Position numbers and translations under genes: made by a program
Shown here: positions 34,732 to 44,484 of the stretch, one piece after another
How positions within the stretch are numbered: the stretch's first letter is position 1
Layout: each line of letters starts with the position of its first letter
The notes under the pieces: model-generated
What the model saw: the letters and a program-made list of their open reading frames with translations, nothing else
Told to the model about the DNA's origin: nothing
Databases searched by the model: none
Assembly: GCF_009856865.1 (NCBI RefSeq)
Contig: NZ_WVUD01000001.1
Location: 1 to 64,000, forward strand
Length of the DNA stretch: 64,000 nt
Direction: 5' to 3'
Source of the DNA: Solidesulfovibrio aerotolerans
GTDB lineage: Bacteria; Desulfobacterota; Desulfovibrionia; Desulfovibrionales; Desulfovibrionaceae

Positions 34732-35676
34732 TTGAAAGACGTTTCGTGCGCCGCATCTGGAAAGCGGGGCTTTGCCCTGACCGTGTATCTGGCCCTGTCC
34801 CGCACGCCGCATGGCCTGCTGGATCTGGCCGGCCCGTTTTGCGCCGCCCTGCTGTGCCGGGGCGGCCTGCCGCCGCTGCCGGTCGTGGCCCTGGGCATCG
34901 TCGTCGTCTTTGCCGGCTACACCGCTGTTTATGCCTTAAACGACATCGTGGACTACCGATCCGACAAGCGCCAGCTCGAAGCGAGCGGGGCCGACGAGCG
35001 CGTCAACTACCTCGACGCGGCCTTTATCCGCCATCCCCTGGCCCGGGGCTGCCTGTCCCTGCCTGGGGCCATCGCCTGGTTTCTCGGCTGGGCCGTGGTG
35101 GCCTTTATCGGGGCCTATGCCTTAAATCCCGTCTGCGCTGTCCTGCTGGTTCTTGGCTGTGTCCTGGAAACCGCCTACTGTCTGCTGCTCACCGTCACCC
35201 ATCTGCGGGCGCTCATAAACGGCCTGGTCAAGGCTCTGGGGCCGCTGGCCGCTGCCTATGCCGTGGTCCCGGACCCCTCTCCCTGGTTTCTGGCCGGCTT
35301 GGTGGCCTGGGTGTTTGCCTGGGAAATCGGCGGCCAAAACATCCCGGCCGACTGGCACGATGCCAGCCGCGACGCCATCACCGGCGCACGCACCATGCCG
35401 GTGGTCCTGGGCTATGCCCGGGCCAGCCGGTTGGCCGTGGTCCTGTTGGCGGTAAGCCTCATCCTGTCCGTGCCGCTTTTGGCGCTCTCGCCGCTGGGGG
35501 TGTCTGCGCCCCTGGTCCTGGCCGCCGGCCTGGGCGGGGCCTGGCTCGTCCTGCCGCCGGCCCTGACCCTGGCCGCAACTCTCGAAGATGCCCAGGCGGC
35601 GGCGCTGTTTAACCGGGCCAGCGCCTACCCGGCCCTGGTGCTGGCCGTCCTGGTCGTCGCCCTGCTCACAGGCTGA
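34732..35676 (+). CDS. UbiA-family prenyltransferase
   Basis: The probable TTG start at 34732 lies four bases after the cydB stop, with GAGG upstream, giving 314 residues. YALNDIVDYRSDKRQ is the first Asp-rich UbiA motif (NDxxDxxxD), and PADWHDASRDAITGARTMPVV is the second. There are about eight hydrophobic helices. With ubiE and cydAB nearby, a role in menaquinone side-chain attachment (MenA/MqnP-like) is plausible, though the sequence alone does not fix the substrate. Confidence 0.78.
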   Translation: MKDVSCAASGKRGFALTVYLALSRTPHGLLDLAGPFCAALLCRGGLPPLPVVALGIVVVFAGYTAVYALNDIVDYRSDKRQLEASGADERVNYLDAAFIRHPLARGCLSLPGAIAWFLGWAVVAFIGAYALNPVCAVLLVLGCVLETAYCLLLTVTHLRALINGLVKALGPLAAAYAVVPDPSPWFLAGLVAWVFAWEIGGQNIPADWHDASRDAITGARTMPVVLGYARASRLAVVLLAVSLILSVPLLALSPLGVSAPLVLAAGLGGAWLVLPPALTLAATLEDAQAAALFNRASAYPALVLAVLVVALLTG

Positions 35677-35869
35677 GCCCGCAACTGTCCCGCGTCACCG
35701 TCAACACGAGCGGCCGGGCGATCCTGGACCGCCGGCCCGGGCTGCGTTGTCCTGCGCGCTGCGGGGGCGCGGCGTCTGACGCGTATGGCGTAGCCGCAGT
35801 TCGCGTCTGTATGGAAGCGGGCCGGCAAACTGCAATACAACGCTCTTGCGTCAGGAATACGGCCGTTTG

Positions 35870-37726
35870 TTAAGAAGCGCGCCGCTGGGTCAGGGCGGGT
35901 TTCCCGGCAGAAGCAATGGCCTTTGGCGACGCCGCATCGGCCGTCGTGCTCTGTGTGGTCATTTCGGCGACGAGGTTTTGCAGCACCTGCGTCTGGGCGG
36001 CGAGATCGGAAACAGCCCGGTCCGCCTGCCCCATGGCCTGGGCGGTTTCAGCCGAGAGGGTTGCGACCTCTTCGATGGAGCGATTGATTTCCTCGCTCGC
36101 CGAGGATTGCTCTTCGGAAGCCGTGGCGATGGAATGGGCCTGATCCGAAGTCTGGTCGACCAACAAGACGATGTCCCTGAGGGCATCGCCCGACTTTCCG
36201 GCCAGAACCGTCATCTCCTCTATGGCGTGGACCGCTTGTTCCACGCTGGAATAATTCATTTTCGTCCCCTGCTGGATACCACGAATCGCTTCTCCCACTT
36301 CCTTTGTGGCGGTCATGGTCTTTTCCGCGAGCTTGCGCACCTCATCGGCGACAACGGCAAAGCCGCGTCCGGCATCGCCGGCCCGGGCGGCCTCGATGGC
36401 CGCGTTGAGCGCCAGCAGGTTGGTCTGGTCAGCGATGTCGGAGATCACGCTGAGGATGTTCCCGATTCCTTCGGCCTGGCTGCCAAGGGCTCCCATATCC
36501 GTAAGCGATTGACGGGCCTGCTCCTTGACCTGGGTCATGAAATCGACGACCTGCCCGACGATCCTGGCACCTTCTTCGGCCTTGAGCTTGGCCTGGGTGG
36601 ACGTTGCGGCGGCTTGGGCAGCGTTTCTGGCAACCTCCAGGACCGTGGCGTTCATTTCCTCCATGGCGGTCGCGGTTTCGCCGACGCGGCGGGACTGTTC
36701 TTCGGACCCTCGGCTGGATTGTTCGATTTGCGCCGCAAGCTTTTCCGAGGCTGCGGTGGCTATGGCAACGACGCCATCAATTTTATGCGCTGCCTGGTGC
36801 ATGGTTTTCCGTCCCTGCTCGGCCAACTTTCCCTCAAAGACGGCTTGTTCCATAGCCTGCTTGGCCTTTTCAGACTCTGCAAGCGCCTCGTCGGATCGTT
36901 GCTTGGCGATGTCAATTTGGGTCTTTAAATCCGCGACCATGGATCGGAGCGCGTCTGCCAGAATCCCAATTTCATCAGTGCTTGCAACTTCTAAAATGGT
37001 ATCAAACTTCCCAGCTGTTACAGATTTTGAAAATGCGACACATTTATTTAAGGGGATGGTAATTGAGCGAATGATGATAAAAGATAAAACGCAAATAGAA
37101 ATTATTACGCCAGAAATGATGGCGGAAAATGCAAGGAATATGTCATTTTTTGTGGCGTTAACTTTTTCTGTTGTTGTTTGCAATATTTTATCGCAGTCAG
37201 TGTTGATGTCTTTGACGATATCATCGATAGCTTTGGTCGGTTCGCGGTCGATTCCGGAGACTAGGGCGTCCACAATTTTGCCTGCGTTGCTATCGTTTTT
37301 GTCAAATTTTTCTAAAGCAGCGAAGTATTTGTCGAGTAGCAGCGTATGAATGGAAATAGCGTCGTCTAGCTTAGTGGCCGGAAGTCTCAACTGCTGCATG
37401 GTTGCTTTCAAACGAGTCAAGTCATTGACGACGGCAGTGTGCTCTTGCTTAAAGAGATCAAGATACGGCTGAAATTTTTTGGGATCATTGCCCCGGATGA
37501 GGATGTTTTTCCATTCCTGGACTTGTTTTTTAAAGGAAACCTGTGACGATCTGGCGAGATCGGTGGCATTTTGTGCAAGTTTTAAATCATTAAGCGCTAC
37601 GGAGTAGGATTTTTCAAATACGGATACGCTATAAAAACCATACCATGCAACGACTATTAAAGATATGATGGCAATTGCGGCCAAGGCAAAGAGACGGCTG
37701 CTGATCTTGAAATTTGTGATGTGCAT
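35870..37726 (-). CDS. Methyl-accepting chemotaxis protein
   Basis: The ATG at 37726 gives 618 residues. TM1 spans about 11-31. A periplasmic helical-bundle sensor ([24 protein letters not shown]...) of the 4HB type extends to about 185, and TM2 lies near 187-210. A HAMP domain and a long signalling coiled coil follow. The tip is [49 protein letters not shown]. The sensor half is AT-rich and the signalling half GC-rich, as expected for a mosaic receptor. The ligand is unknown. It ends with TQRRAS and has no CheR pentapeptide. Confidence 0.93.
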   Translation of the reverse strand: MHITNFKISSRLFALAAIAIISLIVVAWYGFYSVSVFEKSYSVALNDLKLAQNATDLARSSQVSFKKQVQEWKNILIRGNDPKKFQPYLDLFKQEHTAVVNDLTRLKATMQQLRLPATKLDDAISIHTLLLDKYFAALEKFDKNDSNAGKIVDALVSGIDREPTKAIDDIVKDINTDCDKILQTTTEKVNATKNDIFLAFSAIISGVIISICVLSFIIIRSITIPLNKCVAFSKSVTAGKFDTILEVASTDEIGILADALRSMVADLKTQIDIAKQRSDEALAESEKAKQAMEQAVFEGKLAEQGRKTMHQAAHKIDGVVAIATAASEKLAAQIEQSSRGSEEQSRRVGETATAMEEMNATVLEVARNAAQAAATSTQAKLKAEEGARIVGQVVDFMTQVKEQARQSLTDMGALGSQAEGIGNILSVISDIADQTNLLALNAAIEAARAGDAGRGFAVVADEVRKLAEKTMTATKEVGEAIRGIQQGTKMNYSSVEQAVHAIEEMTVLAGKSGDALRDIVLLVDQTSDQAHSIATASEEQSSASEEINRSIEEVATLSAETAQAMGQADRAVSDLAAQTQVLQNLVAEMTTQSTTADAASPKAIASAGKPALTQRRAS

Positions 37727-37771
37727 GGATATCTGTCCTCTTGTAAATATTTCCGTTGGAGACTGTTCCAA

Positions 37772-38309
37772 CCGAATTCTTTTTTATATGTGCGGGTTAT
37801 AGAAATGGGATGGTGCCTGATCGTCACAAATATGTCAAATTGACAGGGGTGAGCGCTTTTGGCCGGAGAGTGTCACGCGTGCTCTGATGCGGCCCAAGAG
37901 TGGATGGAAGAATTGCGTGATGCGACGTTGCAGGGAAAAAACTGCTGTTGTTGAACCCGCAATAGCGCGAAGAAAAGAAATTTGAACAACGGGAAACGGT
38001 GCTGGCGGCTGCGGCACGGCACGGATTTTCCTGAAGTTGCCCAAGGCGGGGACCGAAAGGCTTCAGATCGAAATGAAAGCCCCTCGCCGCCTGGCGGGCG
38101 GAATGGGAATCCGCAACGCTGGGTCTGTCCCGACGGCCATGGCGAAGCTTGCTGCGCCGGTCGCGTCAGGGTATCGCGCGCGTTGCATACCCCGAGCGCG
38201 TGGCGGGGGATGCGGGAATGGTCACGGTGAATCGGATCAGACCGGAACTCTTCTGGTGCCTGGGGCTTCCCCTGAGCCGGTTAACGGTGATTCCCGTCAA
38301 GCACGAACG
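37772..38309. other. Intergenic, no gene supported
   Basis: More than 500 bases lie between the chemoreceptor promoter region and repeat copy C. Several frames are open but none has a ribosome site with protein-like composition. Two weak stem structures are visible but nothing that identifies an RNA class. Confidence 0.5.
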
Positions 38310-38455
38310 CGGCTGGCCAAGCCCGTAGCCGGCCAGCCTGCCAGCCAACGCCCATACTCCCTTGAAATACTTCTCACTTCCAGGGGGTCCGGGGGGGATG
38401 ATCCCCCCCGGCCGCCGGAGGCATCTTCTGCCTTCTGTCTTCTCTTCTCCCCCCT
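38310..38455 (+). repeat. Dispersed intergenic repeat, copy C
   Basis: The palindrome at 38389-38411 (CC, G7, ATGAT, C7, GG) is the same as in copy A. The left part GTAGCCGGCCAG.CTGCCAGCCAACG is shared with copy B, followed by CTTGAAATACTTCTC. It ends at the stop codon of the minus-strand gene at 38454. Confidence 0.8.
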
Positions 38456-39191
38456 AGTCGTCGTGGGGCGGGAAGGTCAGGGCTGCGCCGAACCAGCCGA
38501 TGAGGGACACCAGCGGCAGCAGGGCCAGCACGACCAGCACGAAACCGAGGTGGTCGCCGGGGTGGGCGGCGATATCGGGCGTTTTGACGCATTCGATAAA
38601 GGCCCACAGCACGGCCAGGAACAGCACGGGTGTGGCGGCGAGTTTGATCAGGATGGGCGGGATGCGGGCTGTGGCGTAGTTGAGCCACCAAGTGAAAAGG
38701 CCGGTGGCGATGGCCACGGGGGTAAAGAGCAGGGCCGCGCCGAGGAGCACGGGCAAGGCGGCGGCGAAGCCCGGCCAGCCCGTGGCCAGGGCCAGCAGCA
38801 GGGTCAGCGGCGCAACGACGCAAAAAGCGATGGGAAAGTGGACGGTCATGGGGTGGGGATGGCGCTTGAGCATTGGGAAGCGCTTGATAAAGCGTGCGAG
38901 CCAGGGCGGCACGCGTTCGGCGGCCGGCTCGGGCTTGAGGACTTCGGCGTCGAGGACGCCGACCCGGGGGAAGCGTTCGAGGACGGCGGGATCATGGGGG
39001 GCCTGGGAGAGTTCGAGGCCCATGTCGCCGCCGGCGTGGTGGCGGTTCATGTGTTTGCCGGCTTTCCACAGGCGGCTGGTGGAGACGTCGTAGACGATGC
39101 CGTTGTAGGCGAGATAGACGGGCTTGCCGTCGCTGCCGTCAAAGGCGGCCAATTCCTGGGGGGTAAACCGTTTGTCCGGGGTCTGGCTCAT
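38454..39191 (-). CDS. Cytochrome b5-like domain fused to a DUF2231 membrane domain
   Basis: 245 residues. The N-terminal 75 residues (RFTPQELAAFDGSDGKPVYLAYNGIVYDVS...HMNRHHAGGDMG) match the cytochrome b5-like heme/steroid-binding domain. HPHPMTVHFPIAFCVVAPLTLLLAL begins a DUF2231-type four-helix membrane domain carrying conserved His. A role in electron transfer at the membrane is inferred. It lies 12 bases downstream of the response-regulator gene in the same direction. Confidence 0.8.
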   Translation of the reverse strand: MSQTPDKRFTPQELAAFDGSDGKPVYLAYNGIVYDVSTSRLWKAGKHMNRHHAGGDMGLELSQAPHDPAVLERFPRVGVLDAEVLKPEPAAERVPPWLARFIKRFPMLKRHPHPMTVHFPIAFCVVAPLTLLLALATGWPGFAAALPVLLGAALLFTPVAIATGLFTWWLNYATARIPPILIKLAATPVLFLAVLWAFIECVKTPDIAAHPGDHLGFVLVVLALLPLVSLIGWFGAALTFPPHDD

Positions 39192-39203
39192 GGGGAGGTT
39201 CCT

Positions 39204-39623
39204 TTAGAGACGTAGGGCTTCGGGCTCGATGATGTCGAAGCGGCGCAGTTCGTTAAGGACGGAGTCGCTGGAGAAGGGTTTGGACAGAAACGACATGGCC
39301 TGGCCTTGGAAAAAGGCCCGGTAGATGTTTCGGGAGTCGTCAGACGCCGAGATCATGATGACTTTGGCGGCGTCGGTCACGCCGATGCTCTGCTGGCGTT
39401 CCAGATGGCGCATGCCTTCCAGGGCCTGGTGGCCGTCCATGCCGGGCATCATGACATCGAGAAAGATGAAATCGTAGGGCCGGTTGTCGGCCAGGGCCTG
39501 GCCGAAGGCATCAAGCCCTTCACGGCCGTTGTTCGCGATATCGCAGGCGGCGTAGGGTGCAAGGATTTCCGTCAGGAAGCGTTTGCTGACGGGATCGTCA
39601 TCGACAATAAGGGCACGCAGCAT
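39204..39623 (-). CDS. Stand-alone response regulator (CheY-like receiver)
   Basis: 139 residues from ATG 39623. LRALIVDDDPVSKRFL carries the acidic pocket. FIFLDVMMPGMDGHQ holds the phospho-acceptor Asp. VIMISASDDS and FLSKPFSSD supply the Ser/Thr and Lys. There is no output domain. It is cotranscribed with the cytochrome b5/DUF2231 gene. No kinase adjoins, so one of the orphan kinases in the window could be its partner. Confidence 0.88.
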   Translation of the reverse strand: MLRALIVDDDPVSKRFLTEILAPYAACDIANNGREGLDAFGQALADNRPYDFIFLDVMMPGMDGHQALEGMRHLERQQSIGVTDAAKVIMISASDDSRNIYRAFFQGQAMSFLSKPFSSDSVLNELRRFDIIEPEALRL

Positions 39624-39816
39624 GGACCATACTTCTGTTGGAGCGTTTAAAGGCGCAGCAATTGTCAAAGCCTACCAGAAAAGCCCTTCGCGTCAACTTC
39701 TTCCGGGTATTTCCGACGGTTTCGCTCCTTAATAGCGCCGCTTCCCGCCGTGAACGGCCGGCCCGCGACACGACCAAGTCGTGGCGCGGGCGGCCCAGGC
39801 CGTGGGAAGACCGGGT

Positions 39817-39990
39817 TCAGGCTTTGGCGGCCAGGGCGGCAGGCGGTCCGGCCAGACCGCAGTAGCCGGTGTCGGGTTCGGCGGTGCGCCACAGCATGCA
39901 CATGGCACCCTGGCAGAATTTCATCTTGTCGTCGTGGGTTTTGAGTAGCGGACAGTATTTGAATTTGGCGTCGTTTTCGTTGATGAGCAT
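39817..39990 (-). CDS. Small four-cysteine protein
   Basis: 57 residues (MLINENDAKFKYCPLLKTHD...), with AAGGA before the ATG at 39990. Cysteines are at 13, 26, 31 and 44. The central FCQGAMCMLWR resembles the 'CxGxxCMxWR' motif of small phage-associated and Desulfovibrio proteins. A metal-binding fold is likely. It lies 15 bases downstream of the RsbU-like gene in the same direction, so it is probably cotranscribed. Confidence 0.75.
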   Translation of the reverse strand: MLINENDAKFKYCPLLKTHDDKMKFCQGAMCMLWRTAEPDTGYCGLAGPPAALAAKA

Positions 39991-40005
39991 GGCGTTTTCC
40001 TTGTG

Positions 40006-42210
40006 TCAGGCGGTGCCGGTTGGAGTGGTTGGGCCGGATTCGGCCAGAGTGGCGGCGAGCAGGGTGACGTCGTCGGCCAGGGGAATGTCGCCCCGAAAGG
40101 CGTCCAGGGCGGCCATGAGGGCATCGCATACGGCCTGGGGGCCGTGCGGGGCGGCGGCGGCCAGGACTTCCCGGGTGCGCGCCTTGCCAAACATTTCGCC
40201 GGCGGCGTTGCGCGCCTCCCACAGGCCGTCGGAACCGATCAAAAGGATTTCGCCCGGGGCCAGCCCGGCGACGTGGCCGGTTTCGTAGCGGGCGTCGTCG
40301 GTGGCGCCGAGGATCATGCCCCGGCAGGTCAGTTCCGTGGTCTGGCCGGTGGCCGGATTGTGGCGCAGGGCCGGATCGTGTCCGGCCCGGGCGTAGGCCG
40401 CCGTGCGGGCGGCCGGATCGATCTCCATATAAAAAAGGGTCATGAACCGGCCGGTGCCCAGGGTGTCGCGGGCCAGTTCCCGGTTGACGTCGACGAGTAC
40501 GTCGGCCGGCGTGCCGGCTGCGGCGGCGCGTGGGCGCAAGAGCGCCCGGGCGGTGGTCATGAGCAGGGCGGCTTCCAGGCCATGGCCGGTGACGTCGCCC
40601 ACGGTCAGGCCGACGAGGCCGGCTTTGGGGCCGTCAAAGGGCAAAAAGTCGAAATAGTCGCCGCCGGTTTCGTCGCAGTAGCGGCACACGGCGGCAAGCC
40701 GCAGTCCGGGGACGGCCGGCGGGTGGGCCGGGAGCAGGCTGCGCTGGATTTCGCTAGCCAGGGACAGGCTCTCGCACAGGCGCAGATGGGCGTCGAGGGT
40801 GGGGGCGAGGGTGTTGAATGCCCGGCCAAGCGCGGCGATCTCGTCGCTGCCCCGGGCCGGCACGCGCACGGAAAAATCGCCGGCCGTCAGGCGTCTGGCG
40901 GCGTCGGTCAGGGCCAGGATGGGCCGGGTGACGGCGCGCGAGGCGTAGAGCGAAATAAAGGCCAGGGCCAGCATGACGGCCAGGGCGATGACGGTGCCGA
41001 AGATGTAGAGTTGTTGGATACTGGCTTTGACGTCATCGGCCACGGCCGTGGCTTCGGCCAAAAGCTCGGCCACCGGGGCGATCTGCAACAGCGCCTCGCC
41101 CTCGCCGGTTTGGGCGTAAGCGGCCAGACAGTCGCGGTCGTTGTAGGTCAGACGCCGCACGCCGGGAGTGCCGGCGGCCACGTCGGCGGCCATGGCGGAG
41201 AGGACTTCGGCATCGGGCGAAGCCAGGGGCGAGGGCGTGACGAAGGTCTGCCAGCCGTGCCCGCCGTGGCGCGGGTTTCGGGCCACTTCGCCGGCTTCGA
41301 CCAGCAGGCGCGCCGGGCCAGACCCGCCCGGCTCGGCCAGGACAAGCAGCGTTTCCACGTCGCCGGCAATGTGGCCCGGGCTGGAGACCGAGGCGAGCAG
41401 GTCATCGAGCGGCGTAAAGACAGCCGTGGCCCCGGCCATGGTGCCATTGGGGGCCGGCACCGCACAGGCCACGGCCACCGCGATGCGGCCTGTGCCGGGT
41501 TCGGCCTGGGGCGGGGTCCAGACCGGGCCGGTTGCGGCCAGGGCGGCCCGATACCACGGGGCCTGGGTCGGGTCGTAGCGCCGGGGAAAGCCGGGGATGG
41601 CCGGGAAGACGGCAGTCAGCCCATCGGCCAGCACGGTGGTTTGGAAATGGACGAGTGGGCCGGCCAGGGCGGCGATGCGGCGCATAGGTTTGGCCAGGGC
41701 GGCCAGGGCAACGGCCTGGGGAGGGGCCTTGGCCGCGTCGGTTCCCTGGGGCAGGCGCAGCAGAAGGCGCTCGGCGGCAATGGGCAGGGGCAGTCGTTGG
41801 CCGTCGGGCAGGATGCGAAAATAGTCCGGGGTTTCGCTGAAACCGGCCTCGGCCGGGGGCGGCTGGAAACGGCCCATCCCCATCCCCGGGCTCTCGGGGG
41901 GCATGACGACGGCTTCGGACAGGTCCGGGGGAGTGTCGTTGGGGGCGGCGGCCAGGGCTTGCCGCACCACGTCGGCCTGCATGGCCACGGCCAGGACCAG
42001 GGTCTGGCGGCGGGCGGCCAGCAGCCGGGCGTGGTCTTCCACGGTGCGCTGCAAGCGGGACTGGGCCTCGGCCACCAGATGCGCGCCGACCCGGGCGGAC
42101 AGACGCTCGGCCAGATGCGAGAGAGCCCGCTGGTTGTTGACGCGCAGCGCCAGCAGCGGCACGAGCGAAAGGGCGGCCAAGAGCCAAAACAGTTTCCAGC
42201 GGATGCGCAC
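40006..42210 (-). CDS. RsbU-type PP2C phosphatase with HAMP and sensor domain
   Basis: Starts at GTG 42210 with GGAG upstream; 734 residues. TM1 lies near residues 6-23, then a long periplasmic sensor to about 395, TM2 near 397-420, then HAMP (ALTDAARRLTAGDFSVRVPARGSDE). The C-terminal SpoIIE/PP2C-like domain has GGDYFDF, VGDVTGHGLEAALLM and LLIGSDGLWEARN as metal-binding Asp motifs. It probably dephosphorylates an anti-sigma-antagonist-type protein in response to an extracytoplasmic signal. No anti-sigma gene adjoins. Confidence 0.87.
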   Translation of the reverse strand: MRIRWKLFWLLAALSLVPLLALRVNNQRALSHLAERLSARVGAHLVAEAQSRLQRTVEDHARLLAARRQTLVLAVAMQADVVRQALAAAPNDTPPDLSEAVVMPPESPGMGMGRFQPPPAEAGFSETPDYFRILPDGQRLPLPIAAERLLLRLPQGTDAAKAPPQAVALAALAKPMRRIAALAGPLVHFQTTVLADGLTAVFPAIPGFPRRYDPTQAPWYRAALAATGPVWTPPQAEPGTGRIAVAVACAVPAPNGTMAGATAVFTPLDDLLASVSSPGHIAGDVETLLVLAEPGGSGPARLLVEAGEVARNPRHGGHGWQTFVTPSPLASPDAEVLSAMAADVAAGTPGVRRLTYNDRDCLAAYAQTGEGEALLQIAPVAELLAEATAVADDVKASIQQLYIFGTVIALAVMLALAFISLYASRAVTRPILALTDAARRLTAGDFSVRVPARGSDEIAALGRAFNTLAPTLDAHLRLCESLSLASEIQRSLLPAHPPAVPGLRLAAVCRYCDETGGDYFDFLPFDGPKAGLVGLTVGDVTGHGLEAALLMTTARALLRPRAAAAGTPADVLVDVNRELARDTLGTGRFMTLFYMEIDPAARTAAYARAGHDPALRHNPATGQTTELTCRGMILGATDDARYETGHVAGLAPGEILLIGSDGLWEARNAAGEMFGKARTREVLAAAAPHGPQAVCDALMAALDAFRGDIPLADDVTLLAATLAESGPTTPTGTA

Positions 42211-42249
42211 GGCGACTCCAAAGGGCGACAGGTGGCGGGATGTGCGTTG

Positions 42250-44484
42250 TTAGGAAGCATCCTCCATTTTCAAATACGCGGCAAGGATGACCTTGGGGCC
42301 GAAATTGGGGAAATTGATGCGGTATTTGCCGTCATCCAGGATGGCGATGATCTTGCCGCGCCCAAAAATCTTGTGCTGGCAATAGCCCATGGCGGCAGCC
42401 GAGGTGGCGGGCGACCCGGCACTCGACCCGCCACCCGCTCCGGTGCCCGGGGCCGCGACCTTGGCTGAAAGCGGGGCCGAGGTGGCCCGGCGGATGGGCT
42501 GGCGCAGCGGTGGCTGGGAGGTCTGGCCGGCGCTGGCCCCGGTCCGGGGCGTGGGGCAGGCCGCAAAGCTGGCCGCCCGGTTGCCACCTAAGCGTTCGCG
42601 GCGTTCGTCCAGGACGTCGGTGGGGAGTTCGCGCAAAAACAGGCTCGGCATGGCCGGGGTACAGCCGCCGCCCTGGCGCTGGTAAATCGTCTCCGGGGCA
42701 AACAGGCCCAGATACTCTCTGGCCCGGGTGCAGGCCACGTAGAGTAGTCGGCGCTCCTCTTCCAGATCGTCGGCCCGGGACAAGGCGTGGCGCGAGGGGA
42801 AACGCTCGTCCACGAGGTCGATTAAAAGCACCGCCGACCATTCCAGGCCCTTGGCCGAATGCACGGTGGATAAGACCAGATGGTCTTCGCGGGCCTTTTT
42901 ATGGTCCTGGTCCGGGTTTTCCAGGACCAGATCGGCCAGGAAGGCGTCGAGGTCGGCGTAGCTGGCGGCGATCTGTTCGAGCTGCTCCAGGCCGGCCTGG
43001 CGGCGCGGATAGTCCTCGGGGTACTTTTCGGCCAAAAGCGGTGCATAGGCCTCGATGACCTTGGAGAGCAGTTCGGCCGGATGGGGCGGCAAGGCGCGCA
43101 GAGCGTCGAGAAATTCGATCAGCGCCTTAAATTCCGCTGTTTTGGCCGCCAGCTTGCCCAAAACCGCCCGGTCGCCGGCCCGGATGGCCTCAAAGATCTT
43201 TGTGGCGGTCTTGGGACCAATGCCCGGCACAAAGGCCAGCACCCGGGACCAGGCCGGAAAATCCGCCGTGTTGCGGGCCAGCCGCAGATACGACAACACG
43301 TCTTTAATATGGGCGGCCTCGGAAAACTTCTGGCCGCCGTATTTTTGAAACGGGATGCCGAGTTTGCCCAGTTCCACTTCCAGGGGATAGGACTGGTAGC
43401 CGGCCCGAAAGAGCACGGCGATTTCATGCAGCGGATAGGTGGCGGTCAGTTCGCGCACCTTGGCCGCAGCCATGGCCGCCTGGGTGAGATCGGAAAACGG
43501 CCGCATGCACTCCGGGGTGGGGCCGTCCTCGCGGGTGGTATAGAGCCGCTTGTCGAACTTGCGCGCCGCCCCGTCCAGAATGGCGTTGGTGAGATTTAAA
43601 ATCGGCTGGGTGGAGCGGTAGTTGCGTTCCAGCTTGATCAGCGTGGTACCGGGAAAATAGGTCGGAAAATCGAGAATGTTTTCCACGGACGCGCCGCGAA
43701 AGGCGTAGATGGACTGGGCGTCGTCGCCAACAGCCATGACGTTGCCCGAGGCCGGGGCCAAAAGGCGCGTGAGCCGGGCCTGGACCTTGTTGGTGTCCTG
43801 GTATTCGTCCACCATGATGTAGCGGTGGCGCTGGCGCAGATGCTCGGCCAGTTCCGGCGACTCCGTCAGCATGCGTTCCAGGGAGAAGAGCAGATCGTCG
43901 TAGTCCAGGAGATTGTGCTGGGTTTTAAAGGTCGTGTAGGCCTGCCCCAGGCTGTCGATGCCCTCGGCGTAGGGGAGCAGATGGAAGGCCTCGCGGGAGA
44001 TGATGTCGCCGACATCGAGCTCCTTGTTGCGCGACTTGGAGAGCATGCCCAAAATGGCGCTGCGGCGGGGAAACGAGCGGTCGCCCTTGCCCAGGCCCAG
44101 CTTGGTCTTGCACTGGCCCAGGATATCCTCGCAGTCCGAACTGTCCAGGCAGGTAAAGCCGGTGGGGAAACCGGCGGCCTCGTGGTAGCGGCGCAGCGTG
44201 GCAAAGGCAAAAGCGTGGAAGGTGCCGCCGGCCACGCCCGAAATGCCCTGGGAACCAAGGGCCAGCAGCAGCCCGGCCCGGGTCAGCATCTCCTGGGACG
44301 CCTTGCGGGTAAAGGTCAGGAGCAGGATGGAGGCCGGCTCCACCCCCCTGGCCACCAGATGGGCCAGCCGGTAGACGATGGTGCGGGTCTTGCCGCTGCC
44401 GGCTCCGGCGATGACCAGGACCGGACCTTCGGTGGTGACAACGGCTTGGTGCTGGGCGGAGTTTAGCTCGCGCTCGAAATCCAT
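42250..44484 (-). CDS. UvrD/Rep/PcrA-family ATP-dependent DNA helicase
   Basis: ATG 44484 gives 744 residues. LNSAQHQAVVTTEGPVLVIAGAGSGKTRTI contains the Q motif and Walker A. DEYQDTNKVQ is motif II. GDDAQSIYAFRGA is motif III. LERNYRS and VHSAKGLEW belong to motifs IV-V. The C-terminus is a PcrA-like Tudor/KOW fold (YCQHKIFGRGKIIAILDDGKYRINF...). Superfamily 1A 3'-5' DNA repair helicase. The start lies 22 bases inside the preceding gene, so translation is coupled. Confidence 0.92.
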   Translation of the reverse strand: MDFERELNSAQHQAVVTTEGPVLVIAGAGSGKTRTIVYRLAHLVARGVEPASILLLTFTRKASQEMLTRAGLLLALGSQGISGVAGGTFHAFAFATLRRYHEAAGFPTGFTCLDSSDCEDILGQCKTKLGLGKGDRSFPRRSAILGMLSKSRNKELDVGDIISREAFHLLPYAEGIDSLGQAYTTFKTQHNLLDYDDLLFSLERMLTESPELAEHLRQRHRYIMVDEYQDTNKVQARLTRLLAPASGNVMAVGDDAQSIYAFRGASVENILDFPTYFPGTTLIKLERNYRSTQPILNLTNAILDGAARKFDKRLYTTREDGPTPECMRPFSDLTQAAMAAAKVRELTATYPLHEIAVLFRAGYQSYPLEVELGKLGIPFQKYGGQKFSEAAHIKDVLSYLRLARNTADFPAWSRVLAFVPGIGPKTATKIFEAIRAGDRAVLGKLAAKTAEFKALIEFLDALRALPPHPAELLSKVIEAYAPLLAEKYPEDYPRRQAGLEQLEQIAASYADLDAFLADLVLENPDQDHKKAREDHLVLSTVHSAKGLEWSAVLLIDLVDERFPSRHALSRADDLEEERRLLYVACTRAREYLGLFAPETIYQRQGGGCTPAMPSLFLRELPTDVLDERRERLGGNRAASFAACPTPRTGASAGQTSQPPLRQPIRRATSAPLSAKVAAPGTGAGGGSSAGSPATSAAAMGYCQHKIFGRGKIIAILDDGKYRINFPNFGPKVILAAYLKMEDAS

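Noticed and set aside
40003-42468. 821-codon plus-strand frame opposite the RsbU-like gene
   Set aside because: Glycine- and glutamine-rich antisense translation with no domain; the minus-strand SpoIIE motifs are clear.
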